A stretch of 24,409 nt of DNA from a virus, in the IMG/VR virus record IMGVR_UViG_3300043433_000111, positions 1 to 24,409 of that record; one strand, 5' to 3'. Within the stretch, counting starts at the first letter, position 1. Each line of letters starts with the position of its first letter. Positions 7,807-16,414 of this stretch are shown here, piece after piece. The notes below the pieces were generated by a model. It was not told the origin of the DNA and ran no database searches. It saw nothing but the letters and a program-made list of their open reading frames with translations. Position numbers and translations under genes: made by a program.

Positions 7807-8727
7807 ATGAGATATATATGTGCCCAACCAGCAACAAACTATTATGCTTGGCAAGTGGAAGTTATGATAAATAATTTTATAAAAAATGGAATAAATCCAA
7901 ATAAGATAGACATAGTATGTTCCAAAAATGGAAACACACCTGAACAATGGTCAAAGTTGGCAAACAGTTATCCCGCTAGGTTTTTCTTTTATGATGATAC
8001 ACGAAAATCTAAAAACTATATAAGTTCAATAAGACCCAATATACTAAAACAACACTTTTTAAAACATACTTATCTTTCAGAGGAAACCATATTCTATCAT
8101 GATTGTGATATGATATTTACCAAGTCTGTTAATTTCAATAAATTTGAACAGGATGATGATATTTTTTATGGATCTGATACACGATGGTATATTGGACATG
8201 ATTATATAATTAGTAAGGGTGAAGATATTTTAGATAAGATGTGTGAAATAGTAAATATAGATAAAAAATTAGTTAAAGAAAATGAACTGAATTCTATAGG
8301 AGCTCAATATATAATGAAAAATATTGGATATGAATTTTGGGAAAAGGTGGAAAATGATTCGGAAAAATTATTTAAAGAAATAACTGACTTAAATAACATT
8401 AAAAAAATAGAAAATCCAAAATATCATGAATTACAAATATGGTGTGCTGATATGTGGGCAGTTCTTTGGAATATATGGAAATTAGACATTAAGACGGTAT
8501 GTCATGATGATTTACTATTTGCCTGGGGAAATTCATCGGTAAATGAATGGGATAGATTAAATATATTCCATAATGCAGGTGTTACCAATTCAACTAGTGG
8601 GTTTTTTTATAAGTCCGACTATATAAATAAAATTCCATACAATGATAATTTAAACATAAAAAAAGATACTGCAAGTTATAAATATTGGCAAGAGATTAAA
8701 TCTACTGCAAAAATTACAGTACTCTAA
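7807..8727 (+). CDS. GT-A-fold glycosyltransferase
   Basis: This 306-residue protein looks like a sugar transferase of the GT-A type, nearest in pattern to the peptidyl-serine galactosyltransferase/SGT-like families. Residues 1-60 form an N-terminal alternating beta/alpha region. FYHDCDMIF (96-104) contains the metal- and nucleotide-sugar-binding D-x-D (Asp99, Asp101). FYGSDTRWYIG (120-130) and a late IFHNAG motif (253-258) are typical of these families. The acceptor is unknown and could be a virion protein, host cell wall glycan or DNA base. It has no signal peptide. It is a single-gene unit between two terminators, typical of a movable accessory gene. The ATG at 7807 directly follows the terminator region. 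Confidence 0.75.
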   Translation: MRYICAQPATNYYAWQVEVMINNFIKNGINPNKIDIVCSKNGNTPEQWSKLANSYPARFFFYDDTRKSKNYISSIRPNILKQHFLKHTYLSEETIFYHDCDMIFTKSVNFNKFEQDDDIFYGSDTRWYIGHDYIISKGEDILDKMCEIVNIDKKLVKENELNSIGAQYIMKNIGYEFWEKVENDSEKLFKEITDLNNIKKIENPKYHELQIWCADMWAVLWNIWKLDIKTVCHDDLLFAWGNSSVNEWDRLNIFHNAGVTNSTSGFFYKSDYINKIPYNDNLNIKKDTASYKYWQEIKSTAKITVL

Positions 8728-8754
8728 AAAAAATGCTCATAATGAGCATTTTTT
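8728..8754. terminator. Bidirectional hairpin terminator
   Basis: The stem ATGCTCA/TGAGCAT with loop TAA is flanked by A and T runs. It lies immediately after the glycosyltransferase stop and two bases before the stop of the convergent minus-strand gene, serving both. Confidence 0.85.
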
Positions 8755-8756
8755 AT

Positions 8757-11700
8757 TTATAAAATTTGTATTGGAATAAACGGACCAATAACATCCTTAG
8801 TTTGGTTATTTGTTATTAAATCTTTAGTACCTCTTATCTCATAATTTTTCTTATCAGTATAAACACATCCATAACCATTATCTGATGTTACTTCAATCAC
8901 AATAAATGGATCTAAATTAGAATCAATAGTAAAATTAAATGGTAACATATTATCACCATTTCTAAATTCAGATATTGTCTGAACTGGTTCTAAATTAGTT
9001 GGTCTCCATTCTGTTATATTTTTCCAATTTGAATCTAAAAGTGGACTTATAGTAGATTGTATAGAAGCAGTAGTACTTAATACATAAATATCGTTATTAT
9101 AGTTAACAATATTAGTTTCTATATAAGTTTGATTAGGTACCCAAGATGTTACTAATTCATATTTTCTAGGACTGTTTACCTTATTATTATTTATAACTGA
9201 TTCATAAAGAATATCATAGTATATAACTTTATCACCTTTACTATATGAAAAGAAAGGAGCCCACTCTTTAAATGTTTTATAAGTTCTTATCTTTATATTA
9301 AAGTAATCTGGTGAAACTAATTGAACACCATTATATGGTGTTGGTGCTGTTTTTAATATATCAGTATTTTTATCGGCACCAATACCTGGTATTATAGAAT
9401 ATAAGTCTAATACACAGTTATACACAGTTGATCCACTATTAACTGGCATTAGATAAGCTTCATTTAATTTAAATGAAACCGGTGTCATATTTTCACTAAT
9501 ATTAACTATTCTAATATCATTAACTCTATGTTGTATTTGAGTACCAGTACTAAGATAGGTTCTACCGGTAATATCAAGTATTTTATGCGTTAATGGAATA
9601 ATATTTTTCTTTAACCAATATTTTAGACCTTGTAATTTTATAATTACTTCATCTAATGAGTATGTTAAAATATTTGTACCATCTTTATCAGTTATAAAAT
9701 ATGTTAAATTGAAAAGATTCGTTCCTTCAAACTTATCATTTGACATAGTATGTTTAATAAAATCATTTTCAGTCCAACCTTCAACAGTATTATCAAAAAT
9801 ATCAGGAATCTCTACTTTAAATAATTTGGTAAAATCTGGTGATGTAGTATCAACATTTTTATAATACTCATTTAACTGTAAATCATTATATCCAAAAAAA
9901 TTAATTGCATTTATAACCGATTTATATGAACCAATATATGGATAAATCAAATGTTTCATCATCATCATCTCTTTTCGTTTCTTATTTAAGAAAGTCCAAT
10001 CAATACCACCTTCTAATATATCATATTGTTTGAATATAAATACATCTTGGGTATCAATCAATTTACCAACATTACCCAATTCTATTTTAAATCTAACATC
10101 TTCTTCTTCGGTTTGACCATATGTAAAAAATCTACCTATTTCCTTATCAACAACCTTTATACTAAAATCTAGATATGTAACATCACCTACTTTTGGGAAA
10201 TCACTTATAATAGTTGACTCTTCTTCCAATATATCATTTTCTATATCAAAGAAATCAACTATCAATGTCTTACTATAGATTTCTTTAATTATAAACATAG
10301 AAGCATTATTATGTGATATATACTGATCCTTTGTATTACTACTATCCTTAACATATATAACTATATGTTGATCAACTTTTAATCCTCTACCAGTAAATAC
10401 ATCAACTGAATTTGTATTTAGACTTATTTGACCTCTTTTCGTATCGAGATTAATATCCAAAGTCTCCATCTTAATACTTTGATTAATGTTTGAATTTATT
10501 TTAAATGAAATAGATTCTTGTTTATATAATTGTAAAATAGAACGAAGTGCACCTTCTGTTTGAGATTGAAAACCTATAAATAATTGTAAAGGTTCCACAT
10601 CACTTGAAACATTAATGCTATCATCAACGTGACCTAATGTATATTCAATTTTATCAAATATAGTTTTTTGATATTCTGGTAAAGAAACCTTAGTAATATC
10701 AGTATTAGGTGTCTTGTTTAAAACAACTGTACTTAATGGATTGGTTCCAGTATATGAATATGAGGCATATCCTTTATAAATATTCTCACTTAATTGTAAT
10801 TGAGTACCAGAATAATCATATAAAAAGAATTCAGGCACATTATCAGAAAACCATTTCCAATAGTATTTAACTCCAATTTCATCATTAAAGTTTTCTCTTG
10901 GTCTTCTAAAGTAGTCTCTTGTTTTTAACCAAATATCTTCCCTAGGTACATAATCACTATTTAATGTACCATATTGGTTATCTTCAACTAATGTAGATTT
11001 AACATCATTTAATGTAATCAGGTTATTCAATTTAACCGAAATCTCAATAATTCCATTTGTAGATGGTTGTATAAACCACATAGATTTTCTATCAGGATTA
11101 TAAATTAACTTAGTAGTTATTGCAGTTTGTACATTTAATAAAAATGTGTTAGTAAGTGGATCTATAACAACTATATTATTAGTCGTAGATGATAGATAAA
11201 TTGAACCATCATATGGATTTAATCCTAGATAACCGTGATTAGAAACATCAGTATAATCAACGATACTTCCAGTTAATCCAGTTCTAATAAATGAATTGGT
11301 ATCATCCGATAAATTTAACTCACCAGTTAGATTATTAAATATCATATCCGAAAATGTTGATGTTGGTATATCAGTTATACTTACTAAACCATTATCTATT
11401 CTATAAACACCATTAGTACTATAAATAAATATACCACCATTAACCGGTTCATAATAAATATTTGATAATGTGCTACCAATAACATATGTATTTTTAATAT
11501 TTCTATTCACACCATCAATCCTAAGTATATTACCATCATTAGATGTAATATAAATATCACCTTCATATTCTTGATAAACCATTTTACCAGTAAACGTAGT
11601 ATTGTATATTGGAATAGGTATAAAAGTATCATAATGTAAAATATCAATTTTGAAACTATCACTATATGTAATATAAACATCTCCATTGACTGGATTTACC

Positions 11701-14471
11701 AACATATCAACCGCATCATTAGTTAATAAAATACTAGATATAATTATATTAGTTAAAGGATCAAATATATTTAAATAATTTTTAGACAAGCAATAAACAT
11801 AATTATTAACATTATTAAACTCCATCTTTATACTAGCAGTATTACCCGGTAAATTTATAGTAGTTATATCTATACCATAATAAGAATCTAAAACTCCTAT
11901 ACTAGAATCACCTAAAACATAAATTGAATTAGATAATTGAACATATTTAATATCAACCATACCAGAAACACCACTATATGAATATGAAGTATATGTATTT
12001 GGACTAAAATTTATATTAAACTCTGAAGCACTAAATGCCTGGATATCAAACTCACCTGATGTACCATCCATTGGATTGAGACCACAAGCAGTTTGACCAA
12101 ATCCTAAACTAAATACAATAGTAACAAATGGAGATAAGTTACATATAAAATTATTAACATCCCAGAAAGGTCCTTGATAACTTAGGTTTAAAACTTTAGG
12201 GTCTAAATATTTAATATTAAATTCTTGATTAACATATGGATAATTAGTATTATTTATTGAAAATACCATACCAGTTGCAAATCCTATTTCTTCAAATGAT
12301 TCAGATGATGTTGCGGATAATATAAGTTCATTAGATGCTATTAAAACACCATCATTTCCTTTTATTTTATTTGTAATAACATAATCATTTATACCTGGTA
12401 AATTTATTTTACCTGTGTTTATAACATAATTAAGTCTGTTTTCTGTTTGTTTAATATCAAATAATAAAAGATTATTCTTAACACTAGATATTACACCATA
12501 CTCCAATAAATTATTAGAATATAAATCACTCCAATTTTTTAAAGTTTTTGGAATATCAATAATAGACTGAGTAGCAGTTGATAAAGATGATGTTGCAGTT
12601 TGAACATTGTAATCTTTGTTATTAATATTAATATTCAAAGATGGCCCTAAATCATTGAATAGAACACGAGAATGTTCTATATAACTATTGGCAGTTGTAC
12701 CAACTTGAACATCATTTATAATAATTGGCACATTTGGATATTCAGTTAATATTAATATCGAATTATAGAACAATGAAGTATAACTACCTGTATATTGTAA
12801 TTCAACATTTATACCTAATTTGTATAATTCTAAATAGTTTCTCGATAACCAATTTCTAAGTGTTTTATCGATTGTTCTTTTCATATCAATATTTAAACCA
12901 CTATAAACAAACGAAACTTCTTCTTCATAAACCATTTTGTTTATGATTATCTTTATACCAAATTCATCAATATCAGTAAATACTATATTATATTTATATC
13001 TTTCTGAATAGTCATAATTTAATTCTGTTGTAAGTACTTCAGTAGTCTCAATTAGTCTCTCAAATGTTCTTATTTCACTTCCTATAGAGTTATTAACATC
13101 AACTTGAGTATGATAGAAATTAACACTTGCATATCTACTTGGATAAATCAAATCTGCTTTAAGATAATCTTTATCATAATAAAGGTCAATATTAAATAGT
13201 TGTAAATCCGCTTTATATTTATCTACAATAGATGCAAAAGTTATTACACTAGAACCAGTCCAACCATAACTATAATAATATCTATCGGTTGTTAAATATA
13301 ACTGAGCATAAAGTAATGTTTCTAAATTTGTCGATTCATTAACTTTAATATGTGTCGGATTAGACCAGTGTGTTATATCAGTATCAGGTGTTATATACAT
13401 AGTATCTTGGGAAGAGTGACTATGTGTATAAGCCAAAATACATTCATATAACCGACCATTATAAGTAACTTGGTCTTGATAATTATAATATTTCACATTA
13501 TTACTACTTGTGAAATCATATATATCACTAACCGTTAAGAAATTATTATTCAGTGATGAACCAACTACTTTAAATACTTGACCCGATTTTAATATTCTAG
13601 GATAGTGAAAATAATCTGTTATACCTACTCTACCATTTGATGTAATTTCTAAACCACCATCGTATAATTTTGGTAAATCTGTACCAAGTATAACTTCTAT
13701 TATTATATCAGAATTTGTAGGTAAATTATATCTATTTACTGAGTACTCAAAATGTATTATATCGGTTATATCAGTATTACCAACTGTATAAACACCATCA
13801 TTTGTATCAGTATTAATAACATTAAGTTTTTTACCGGTATATAATTTATCATAAAAATTAGGTTCAGACCATTCTGATATTTTATTTTCATAATTAGTAT
13901 TAATATAATTATAAATACCAATAACATCTTTACTCGATATATATTTACCAATATATGTATTTGGATCTTTATATGATGTGTAATATGTATTTTCAAAAGT
14001 TGAATTATCAACTGTTGATATAATCATTATCGCATTTTTCTTAGTAGAGACAACTACAAATGATTGATTAGGATTACTAAACTCCAATAAACTATTATCA
14101 AATACTATTATTGATCCAACCGGAAATTTAACTTCAAAGTTCTCACCATATATCCATTTAGAATAAAAATCAGGATCATTATTAACCGGCTCAATATTGG
14201 TTATTTGTTGCAATACATTTGTTTTAGATCCATAGAAATGAAATCCAAATTCATTAAATAATTGGAATTTATTAGTTCCTAAGTTACCAATCGATTCAAA
14301 GTCAAATGTTGGTACTTTCTCTAATGTATATAATGCATATGTTTTGAATGTATCTGTTGAGTTCTCATCAAATAAAAGAGAACCTTCAAATAATTGTGTA
14401 CTTTCATTATAGTTTAAGTTTAGACTATCTCCTGACTTGTTGAAGAATGCTAGATTTTTATGACTTGACAT
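8757..14471 (-). CDS. Giant baseplate or tail-fibre structural protein with beta-propeller
   Basis: The product has 1904 residues and is rich in Asn, Thr, Ser and Tyr. In order: CBM5/12-like aromatic repeat around 327-370 (YNYQDQVTYNGRLYEC...HW); a mixed region; a block of about 800-1147 made of repeats such as NPVNGDVYIT, NPYDGSIYLS and VIDPLTNTF, characteristic of YVTN/NHL-type beta-propellers; a helical segment near 1500-1535 (MMMMKHLIYPYIGSYKSVI) that resembles a domain in baseplate or structural proteins of T4-like marine phages; and two CBM5/12-like repeats near 1739-1827 (YSKGDKVIYYDILYES and a following copy). It probably forms part of the baseplate periphery (T4 gp7-like in size class) or a receptor-binding fibre. 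No signal peptide or catalytic motif is seen. It has its own promoter-like box and is monocistronic. Confidence 0.6.
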   Translation of the reverse strand: MSSHKNLAFFNKSGDSLNLNYNESTQLFEGSLLFDENSTDTFKTYALYTLEKVPTFDFESIGNLGTNKFQLFNEFGFHFYGSKTNVLQQITNIEPVNNDPDFYSKWIYGENFEVKFPVGSIIVFDNSLLEFSNPNQSFVVVSTKKNAIMIISTVDNSTFENTYYTSYKDPNTYIGKYISSKDVIGIYNYINTNYENKISEWSEPNFYDKLYTGKKLNVINTDTNDGVYTVGNTDITDIIHFEYSVNRYNLPTNSDIIIEVILGTDLPKLYDGGLEITSNGRVGITDYFHYPRILKSGQVFKVVGSSLNNNFLTVSDIYDFTSSNNVKYYNYQDQVTYNGRLYECILAYTHSHSSQDTMYITPDTDITHWSNPTHIKVNESTNLETLLYAQLYLTTDRYYYSYGWTGSSVITFASIVDKYKADLQLFNIDLYYDKDYLKADLIYPSRYASVNFYHTQVDVNNSIGSEIRTFERLIETTEVLTTELNYDYSERYKYNIVFTDIDEFGIKIIINKMVYEEEVSFVYSGLNIDMKRTIDKTLRNWLSRNYLELYKLGINVELQYTGSYTSLFYNSILILTEYPNVPIIINDVQVGTTANSYIEHSRVLFNDLGPSLNININNKDYNVQTATSSLSTATQSIIDIPKTLKNWSDLYSNNLLEYGVISSVKNNLLLFDIKQTENRLNYVINTGKINLPGINDYVITNKIKGNDGVLIASNELILSATSSESFEEIGFATGMVFSINNTNYPYVNQEFNIKYLDPKVLNLSYQGPFWDVNNFICNLSPFVTIVFSLGFGQTACGLNPMDGTSGEFDIQAFSASEFNINFSPNTYTSYSYSGVSGMVDIKYVQLSNSIYVLGDSSIGVLDSYYGIDITTINLPGNTASIKMEFNNVNNYVYCLSKNYLNIFDPLTNIIISSILLTNDAVDMLVNPVNGDVYITYSDSFKIDILHYDTFIPIPIYNTTFTGKMVYQEYEGDIYITSNDGNILRIDGVNRNIKNTYVIGSTLSNIYYEPVNGGIFIYSTNGVYRIDNGLVSITDIPTSTFSDMIFNNLTGELNLSDDTNSFIRTGLTGSIVDYTDVSNHGYLGLNPYDGSIYLSSTTNNIVVIDPLTNTFLLNVQTAITTKLIYNPDRKSMWFIQPSTNGIIEISVKLNNLITLNDVKSTLVEDNQYGTLNSDYVPREDIWLKTRDYFRRPRENFNDEIGVKYYWKWFSDNVPEFFLYDYSGTQLQLSENIYKGYASYSYTGTNPLSTVVLNKTPNTDITKVSLPEYQKTIFDKIEYTLGHVDDSINVSSDVEPLQLFIGFQSQTEGALRSILQLYKQESISFKINSNINQSIKMETLDINLDTKRGQISLNTNSVDVFTGRGLKVDQHIVIYVKDSSNTKDQYISHNNASMFIIKEIYSKTLIVDFFDIENDILEEESTIISDFPKVGDVTYLDFSIKVVDKEIGRFFTYGQTEEEDVRFKIELGNVGKLIDTQDVFIFKQYDILEGGIDWTFLNKKRKEMMMMKHLIYPYIGSYKSVINAINFFGYNDLQLNEYYKNVDTTSPDFTKLFKVEIPDIFDNTVEGWTENDFIKHTMSNDKFEGTNLFNLTYFITDKDGTNILTYSLDEVIIKLQGLKYWLKKNIIPLTHKILDITGRTYLSTGTQIQHRVNDIRIVNISENMTPVSFKLNEAYLMPVNSGSTVYNCVLDLYSIIPGIGADKNTDILKTAPTPYNGVQLVSPDYFNIKIRTYKTFKEWAPFFSYSKGDKVIYYDILYESVINNNKVNSPRKYELVTSWVPNQTYIETNIVNYNNDIYVLSTTASIQSTISPLLDSNWKNITEWRPTNLEPVQTISEFRNGDNMLPFNFTIDSNLDPFIVIEVTSDNGYGCVYTDKKNYEIRGTKDLITNNQTKDVIGPFIPIQIL

Positions 14472-14492
14472 TAAGTTTAATTATGTTTTCAG

Positions 14493-14502
14493 TATATATT
14501 AA
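14493..14502 (-). promoter_or_regulatory. Late-promoter-like box TTAATATATA for the giant structural gene
   Basis: An exact TTAATATATA on the minus strand lies 22 bases upstream of the ATG at 14471. It is paired with a mirror-oriented copy at 14521-14530 for the divergent gene. Confidence 0.55.
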
Positions 14503-14520
14503 TTTTTAGGTTCTTGATAA

Positions 14521-14530
14521 TTAATATATA
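14521..14530 (+). promoter_or_regulatory. Late-promoter-like box TTAATATATA for the accessory block
   Basis: An exact TTAATATATA on the plus strand lies 21 bases upstream of the ATG at 14552, almost the same spacing as for the divergent gene on the other side of this 80-base gap. Confidence 0.55.
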
Positions 14531-14551
14531 ACTAAAATTAATTTTTATAAT

Positions 14552-15328
14552 ATGAAATATATAAAATTATTTGAATCATTCTCAGATATGAGTTTTGATG
14601 ATTATAGAGAATATAAAGAAGAAGTGAAAGAGTTTCTATCAGGGAGTGGTGGTAATAATACATCTCAATTAAATAATGATGTTCTTGAGTATCTTGTCAA
14701 AGAATTAGGACTTGAAATGGTAAGAAAGTTTGAAAGAGAAATAAAAGATTTTGAAATGATGCAAGATATTTCTAATAAAGTATCAGATTCAATATCAGAA
14801 AACTTACAATACCACATAGATAATAATAAACCTATTGTGGAAAATGTATTTAGACCTGGGTCTAATAAATATTTAGATTTAATCAAAGAAGCTAGAGAAT
14901 TATATGATAAAAATAAAATTGAATTATCTGACTTAGATACTGAATTATTTGAATCAACTGATATAGGCATATTCTCAGAATATGAAGGTACTTCAGTTCC
15001 TTTGGATTTACCAATGGAAACTATTGAAGAATTAAACGAAGCCGAATACCAAGGTAGAGAAGTTAAGTTAAATTATCCAATGAGAGGTGGTACTAAGAAA
15101 TATCAAGTTTTTGTTAAAAATCCTAAAACTGGCAATGTTAAAAAGATTTCATTTGGTGATGTTCATGGTGGTTTAACTGCCAAAGTAAGTGATCCTAAAG
15201 CAAGAAAATCATTTGCAGCCAGACATAAGTGTGATACCAAGAAAGATAAAACTAAAGCAGGGTACTGGGCATGTAGAATAAATCGTTACAAACACATTTT
15301 TGGTAAGTCCTATCCAGGCTTCTGGTAA
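14552..15328 (+). CDS. Putative internal head protein with basic Cys/His-rich C-terminal domain
   Basis: The 258-residue protein has three parts. The N-terminus MKYIKLFESFSD looks like a capsid-targeting tag with a prohead-protease site L-F-E/S. An acidic helical middle follows. A second L-F-E/S occurs at residues 132-135. The C-terminal 80 residues are a strongly basic domain with SFGDVHGG, KARKSFAARHKCD, KAGYWACRINRY and a final KSYPGFW. This domain is widespread in phages (cyanophage-type proteins end similarly with RARHNC...YWSC); its function is unknown, and nucleic acid or head binding is a guess. Its TAA stop is followed in the same frame by a NUMOD-like open frame, described separately. 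It heads the plus-strand accessory block. Confidence 0.65.
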   Translation: MKYIKLFESFSDMSFDDYREYKEEVKEFLSGSGGNNTSQLNNDVLEYLVKELGLEMVRKFEREIKDFEMMQDISNKVSDSISENLQYHIDNNKPIVENVFRPGSNKYLDLIKEARELYDKNKIELSDLDTELFESTDIGIFSEYEGTSVPLDLPMETIEELNEAEYQGREVKLNYPMRGGTKKYQVFVKNPKTGNVKKISFGDVHGGLTAKVSDPKARKSFAARHKCDTKKDKTKAGYWACRINRYKHIFGKSYPGFW

Positions 15329-15640
15329 TCTAAGGGAGGGCAAAAGAGAATTTCAATAGATAATAAAATATATGAATCTATAACAGATGCTACAAAAGAA
15401 CTTAATAAAACTCATGATTATATTAACTGGAGGTTAAATTCCAAATCATATCCAAATTGGTCTTATTTGGATAAAGTGGTTGAATTGAAAGAAACTGGTA
15501 TACCAAAACTAAAATCTGTTTCTATAAATGGTATAATATATGAATCTATTTCAAATGCAGTAATTGGTTCAGGTATAGATAGACAAGTTATAAGATATAG
15601 ATTAAAATCAAAAAATTATCCTGAGTATTTTTATATATAG
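15329..15640 (+). pseudogene. Startless remnant of a homing endonuclease with two NUMOD1-like repeats
   Basis: Between two genes lies an open frame without any ATG that ends in TAG at 15638-15640. It translates to two similar units, ISIDNKIYESITDATKELN...WRLNSKSYPNWSYLD and VSINGIIYESISNAV...RYRLKSKNYPEYFYI, matching the NUMOD1 DNA-binding repeats found at the C-termini of phage HNH and GIY-YIG homing endonucleases. The catalytic part is absent. The frame is exactly in phase with the gene ending at 15328, separated only by its TAA. A purine-rich AAGGGAGGG at 15332-15340 looks like a Shine-Dalgarno but has no ATG behind it. It is best read as a decayed tail; a rare start codon or readthrough fusion is less likely. 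Confidence 0.6.
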
Positions 15641-15644
15641 AATT

Positions 15645-16022
15645 ATGAAATATTTAAAGAAGTTTAATGAGTCCATTTTGGATAACAAATTTGAAATAGA
15701 GACAGATAAATATGATGATGATAAATTTCATTTTTATGTTGATGATATAAAAGTAGGATATATTTATATAGTATTATATGAGGAAAATGAAATATATCTA
15801 TCATCTTTTACTATTTTTGATGAATATCAAAATAAAGGATTTGGAAAAATATTTATGAGAAAAATATTAGATTTCATTAAAACCAAATATAAGGAAGAAT
15901 TTATAAAATTATCTGTAGGATATACTAATAAAATTGCAATAAATATGTATAAAAAATTTGGGTTTAAAGAAGCATATCAAAATAACAAGTATGAATTCTA
16001 TATGATAAAAGAAAATAAATAA
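15645..16022 (+). CDS. GNAT-family N-acetyltransferase with capsid-targeting-like N-terminus
   Basis: This is a 125-residue protein with the GNAT acetyl-CoA-binding core. The beta strand ending SSFTIFDEYQ is followed by the pyrophosphate loop Q-N-K-G-F-G (62-67) and helix KIFMRKILDFIK, and then the typical motif B, NKIAINMYKKFGFKE (93-107). The length is near the family minimum but the core is intact, so it should be active; the substrate is unknown. The first ten residues, MKYLKKFNES, precede the fold and resemble the tags on the genes at 14552 and 16411. The gene begins four bases after the NUMOD remnant. Its stop TAA is followed by an in-phase open stretch of 42 codons. Confidence 0.75.
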   Translation: MKYLKKFNESILDNKFEIETDKYDDDKFHFYVDDIKVGYIYIVLYEENEIYLSSFTIFDEYQNKGFGKIFMRKILDFIKTKYKEEFIKLSVGYTNKIAINMYKKFGFKEAYQNNKYEFYMIKENK

Positions 16023-16151
16023 TCACCAAAAGCAGCAATTGTTTGGCAGAGATTGGACAAAGAAGATAAGTATAATGTTGAAACTATTGATCGTAATTTT
16101 CCAGGTTATATACCTGATAGACATAGTGAAAAAAGAATTACCTTAAAATAA
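16023..16151 (+). pseudogene. Orphan C-terminal gene fragment
   Basis: After the acetyltransferase stop, 42 sense codons run in the same frame to a TAA that overlaps the next ATG (TAATG). The translation has a natural-looking composition (KAAIVWQRLDKED, NFPGYIPDRHSEKRITLK) but has no ATG start. It looks like the last 40 residues of a gene whose front was replaced, perhaps by the acetyltransferase. No family is recognised. A TTG at about 16053 could give a 32-residue peptide; chance openness cannot be excluded. Confidence 0.4.
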
Positions 16152-16414
16152 TGAAATTACCTTTCAAAGAAGAAATAGTATCCGATAATATATTTATCAG
16201 AGAGTTTAAACAAGATACTGACTCTGGTGAGTTTATGTGGCATAGAGATAGAGAAGATAGAATAATTGAATCTATAGATGAAACAGATTGGCAAATACAA
16301 TTAGATGATGAATTACCAAAAGTTATTCAAGGTGAAGTTTTTATACCAATGGGTGTTTATCATAGAGTTATAAAAGGAACTGGAGACTTAAAAATAAGAT
16401 TACAAAAGTTATGA
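16151..16414 (+). CDS. Small cupin-like protein
   Basis: The 87-residue protein consists of short beta-strand-like segments with a His in FMWHRDREDR (His31) and a second in IPMGVYHRVIKG (His71). This is the spacing and PxGxxH pattern of a single-domain cupin. It resembles small conserved proteins of T4-like cyanophages. With few classical metal ligands it may be a binding rather than an enzymatic cupin, and its ligand is unknown. The ATG overlaps the end of the preceding fragment (TAATG), and its TGA overlaps the next ATG (ATGA), so it is translated in a coupled series. Confidence 0.7.
   Translation: MKLPFKEEIVSDNIFIREFKQDTDSGEFMWHRDREDRIIESIDETDWQIQLDDELPKVIQGEVFIPMGVYHRVIKGTGDLKIRLQKL

Noticed and set aside
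15329-15644. Group I intron containing the endonuclease fragment
   Set aside because: AAGATATAG near 15590 resembles the intron S element, but no matching conserved R element or downstream exon of the 14552 gene could be found, and that protein ends naturally at YPGFW.
15326-16151. Stop-codon reassignment (TAA read as an amino acid), suggested by two in-phase continuations
   Set aside because: TAA ends most of the clear genes here, and TAG and TGA are also used as real stops. Only two gene borders show the pattern, which fits gene remnants better.
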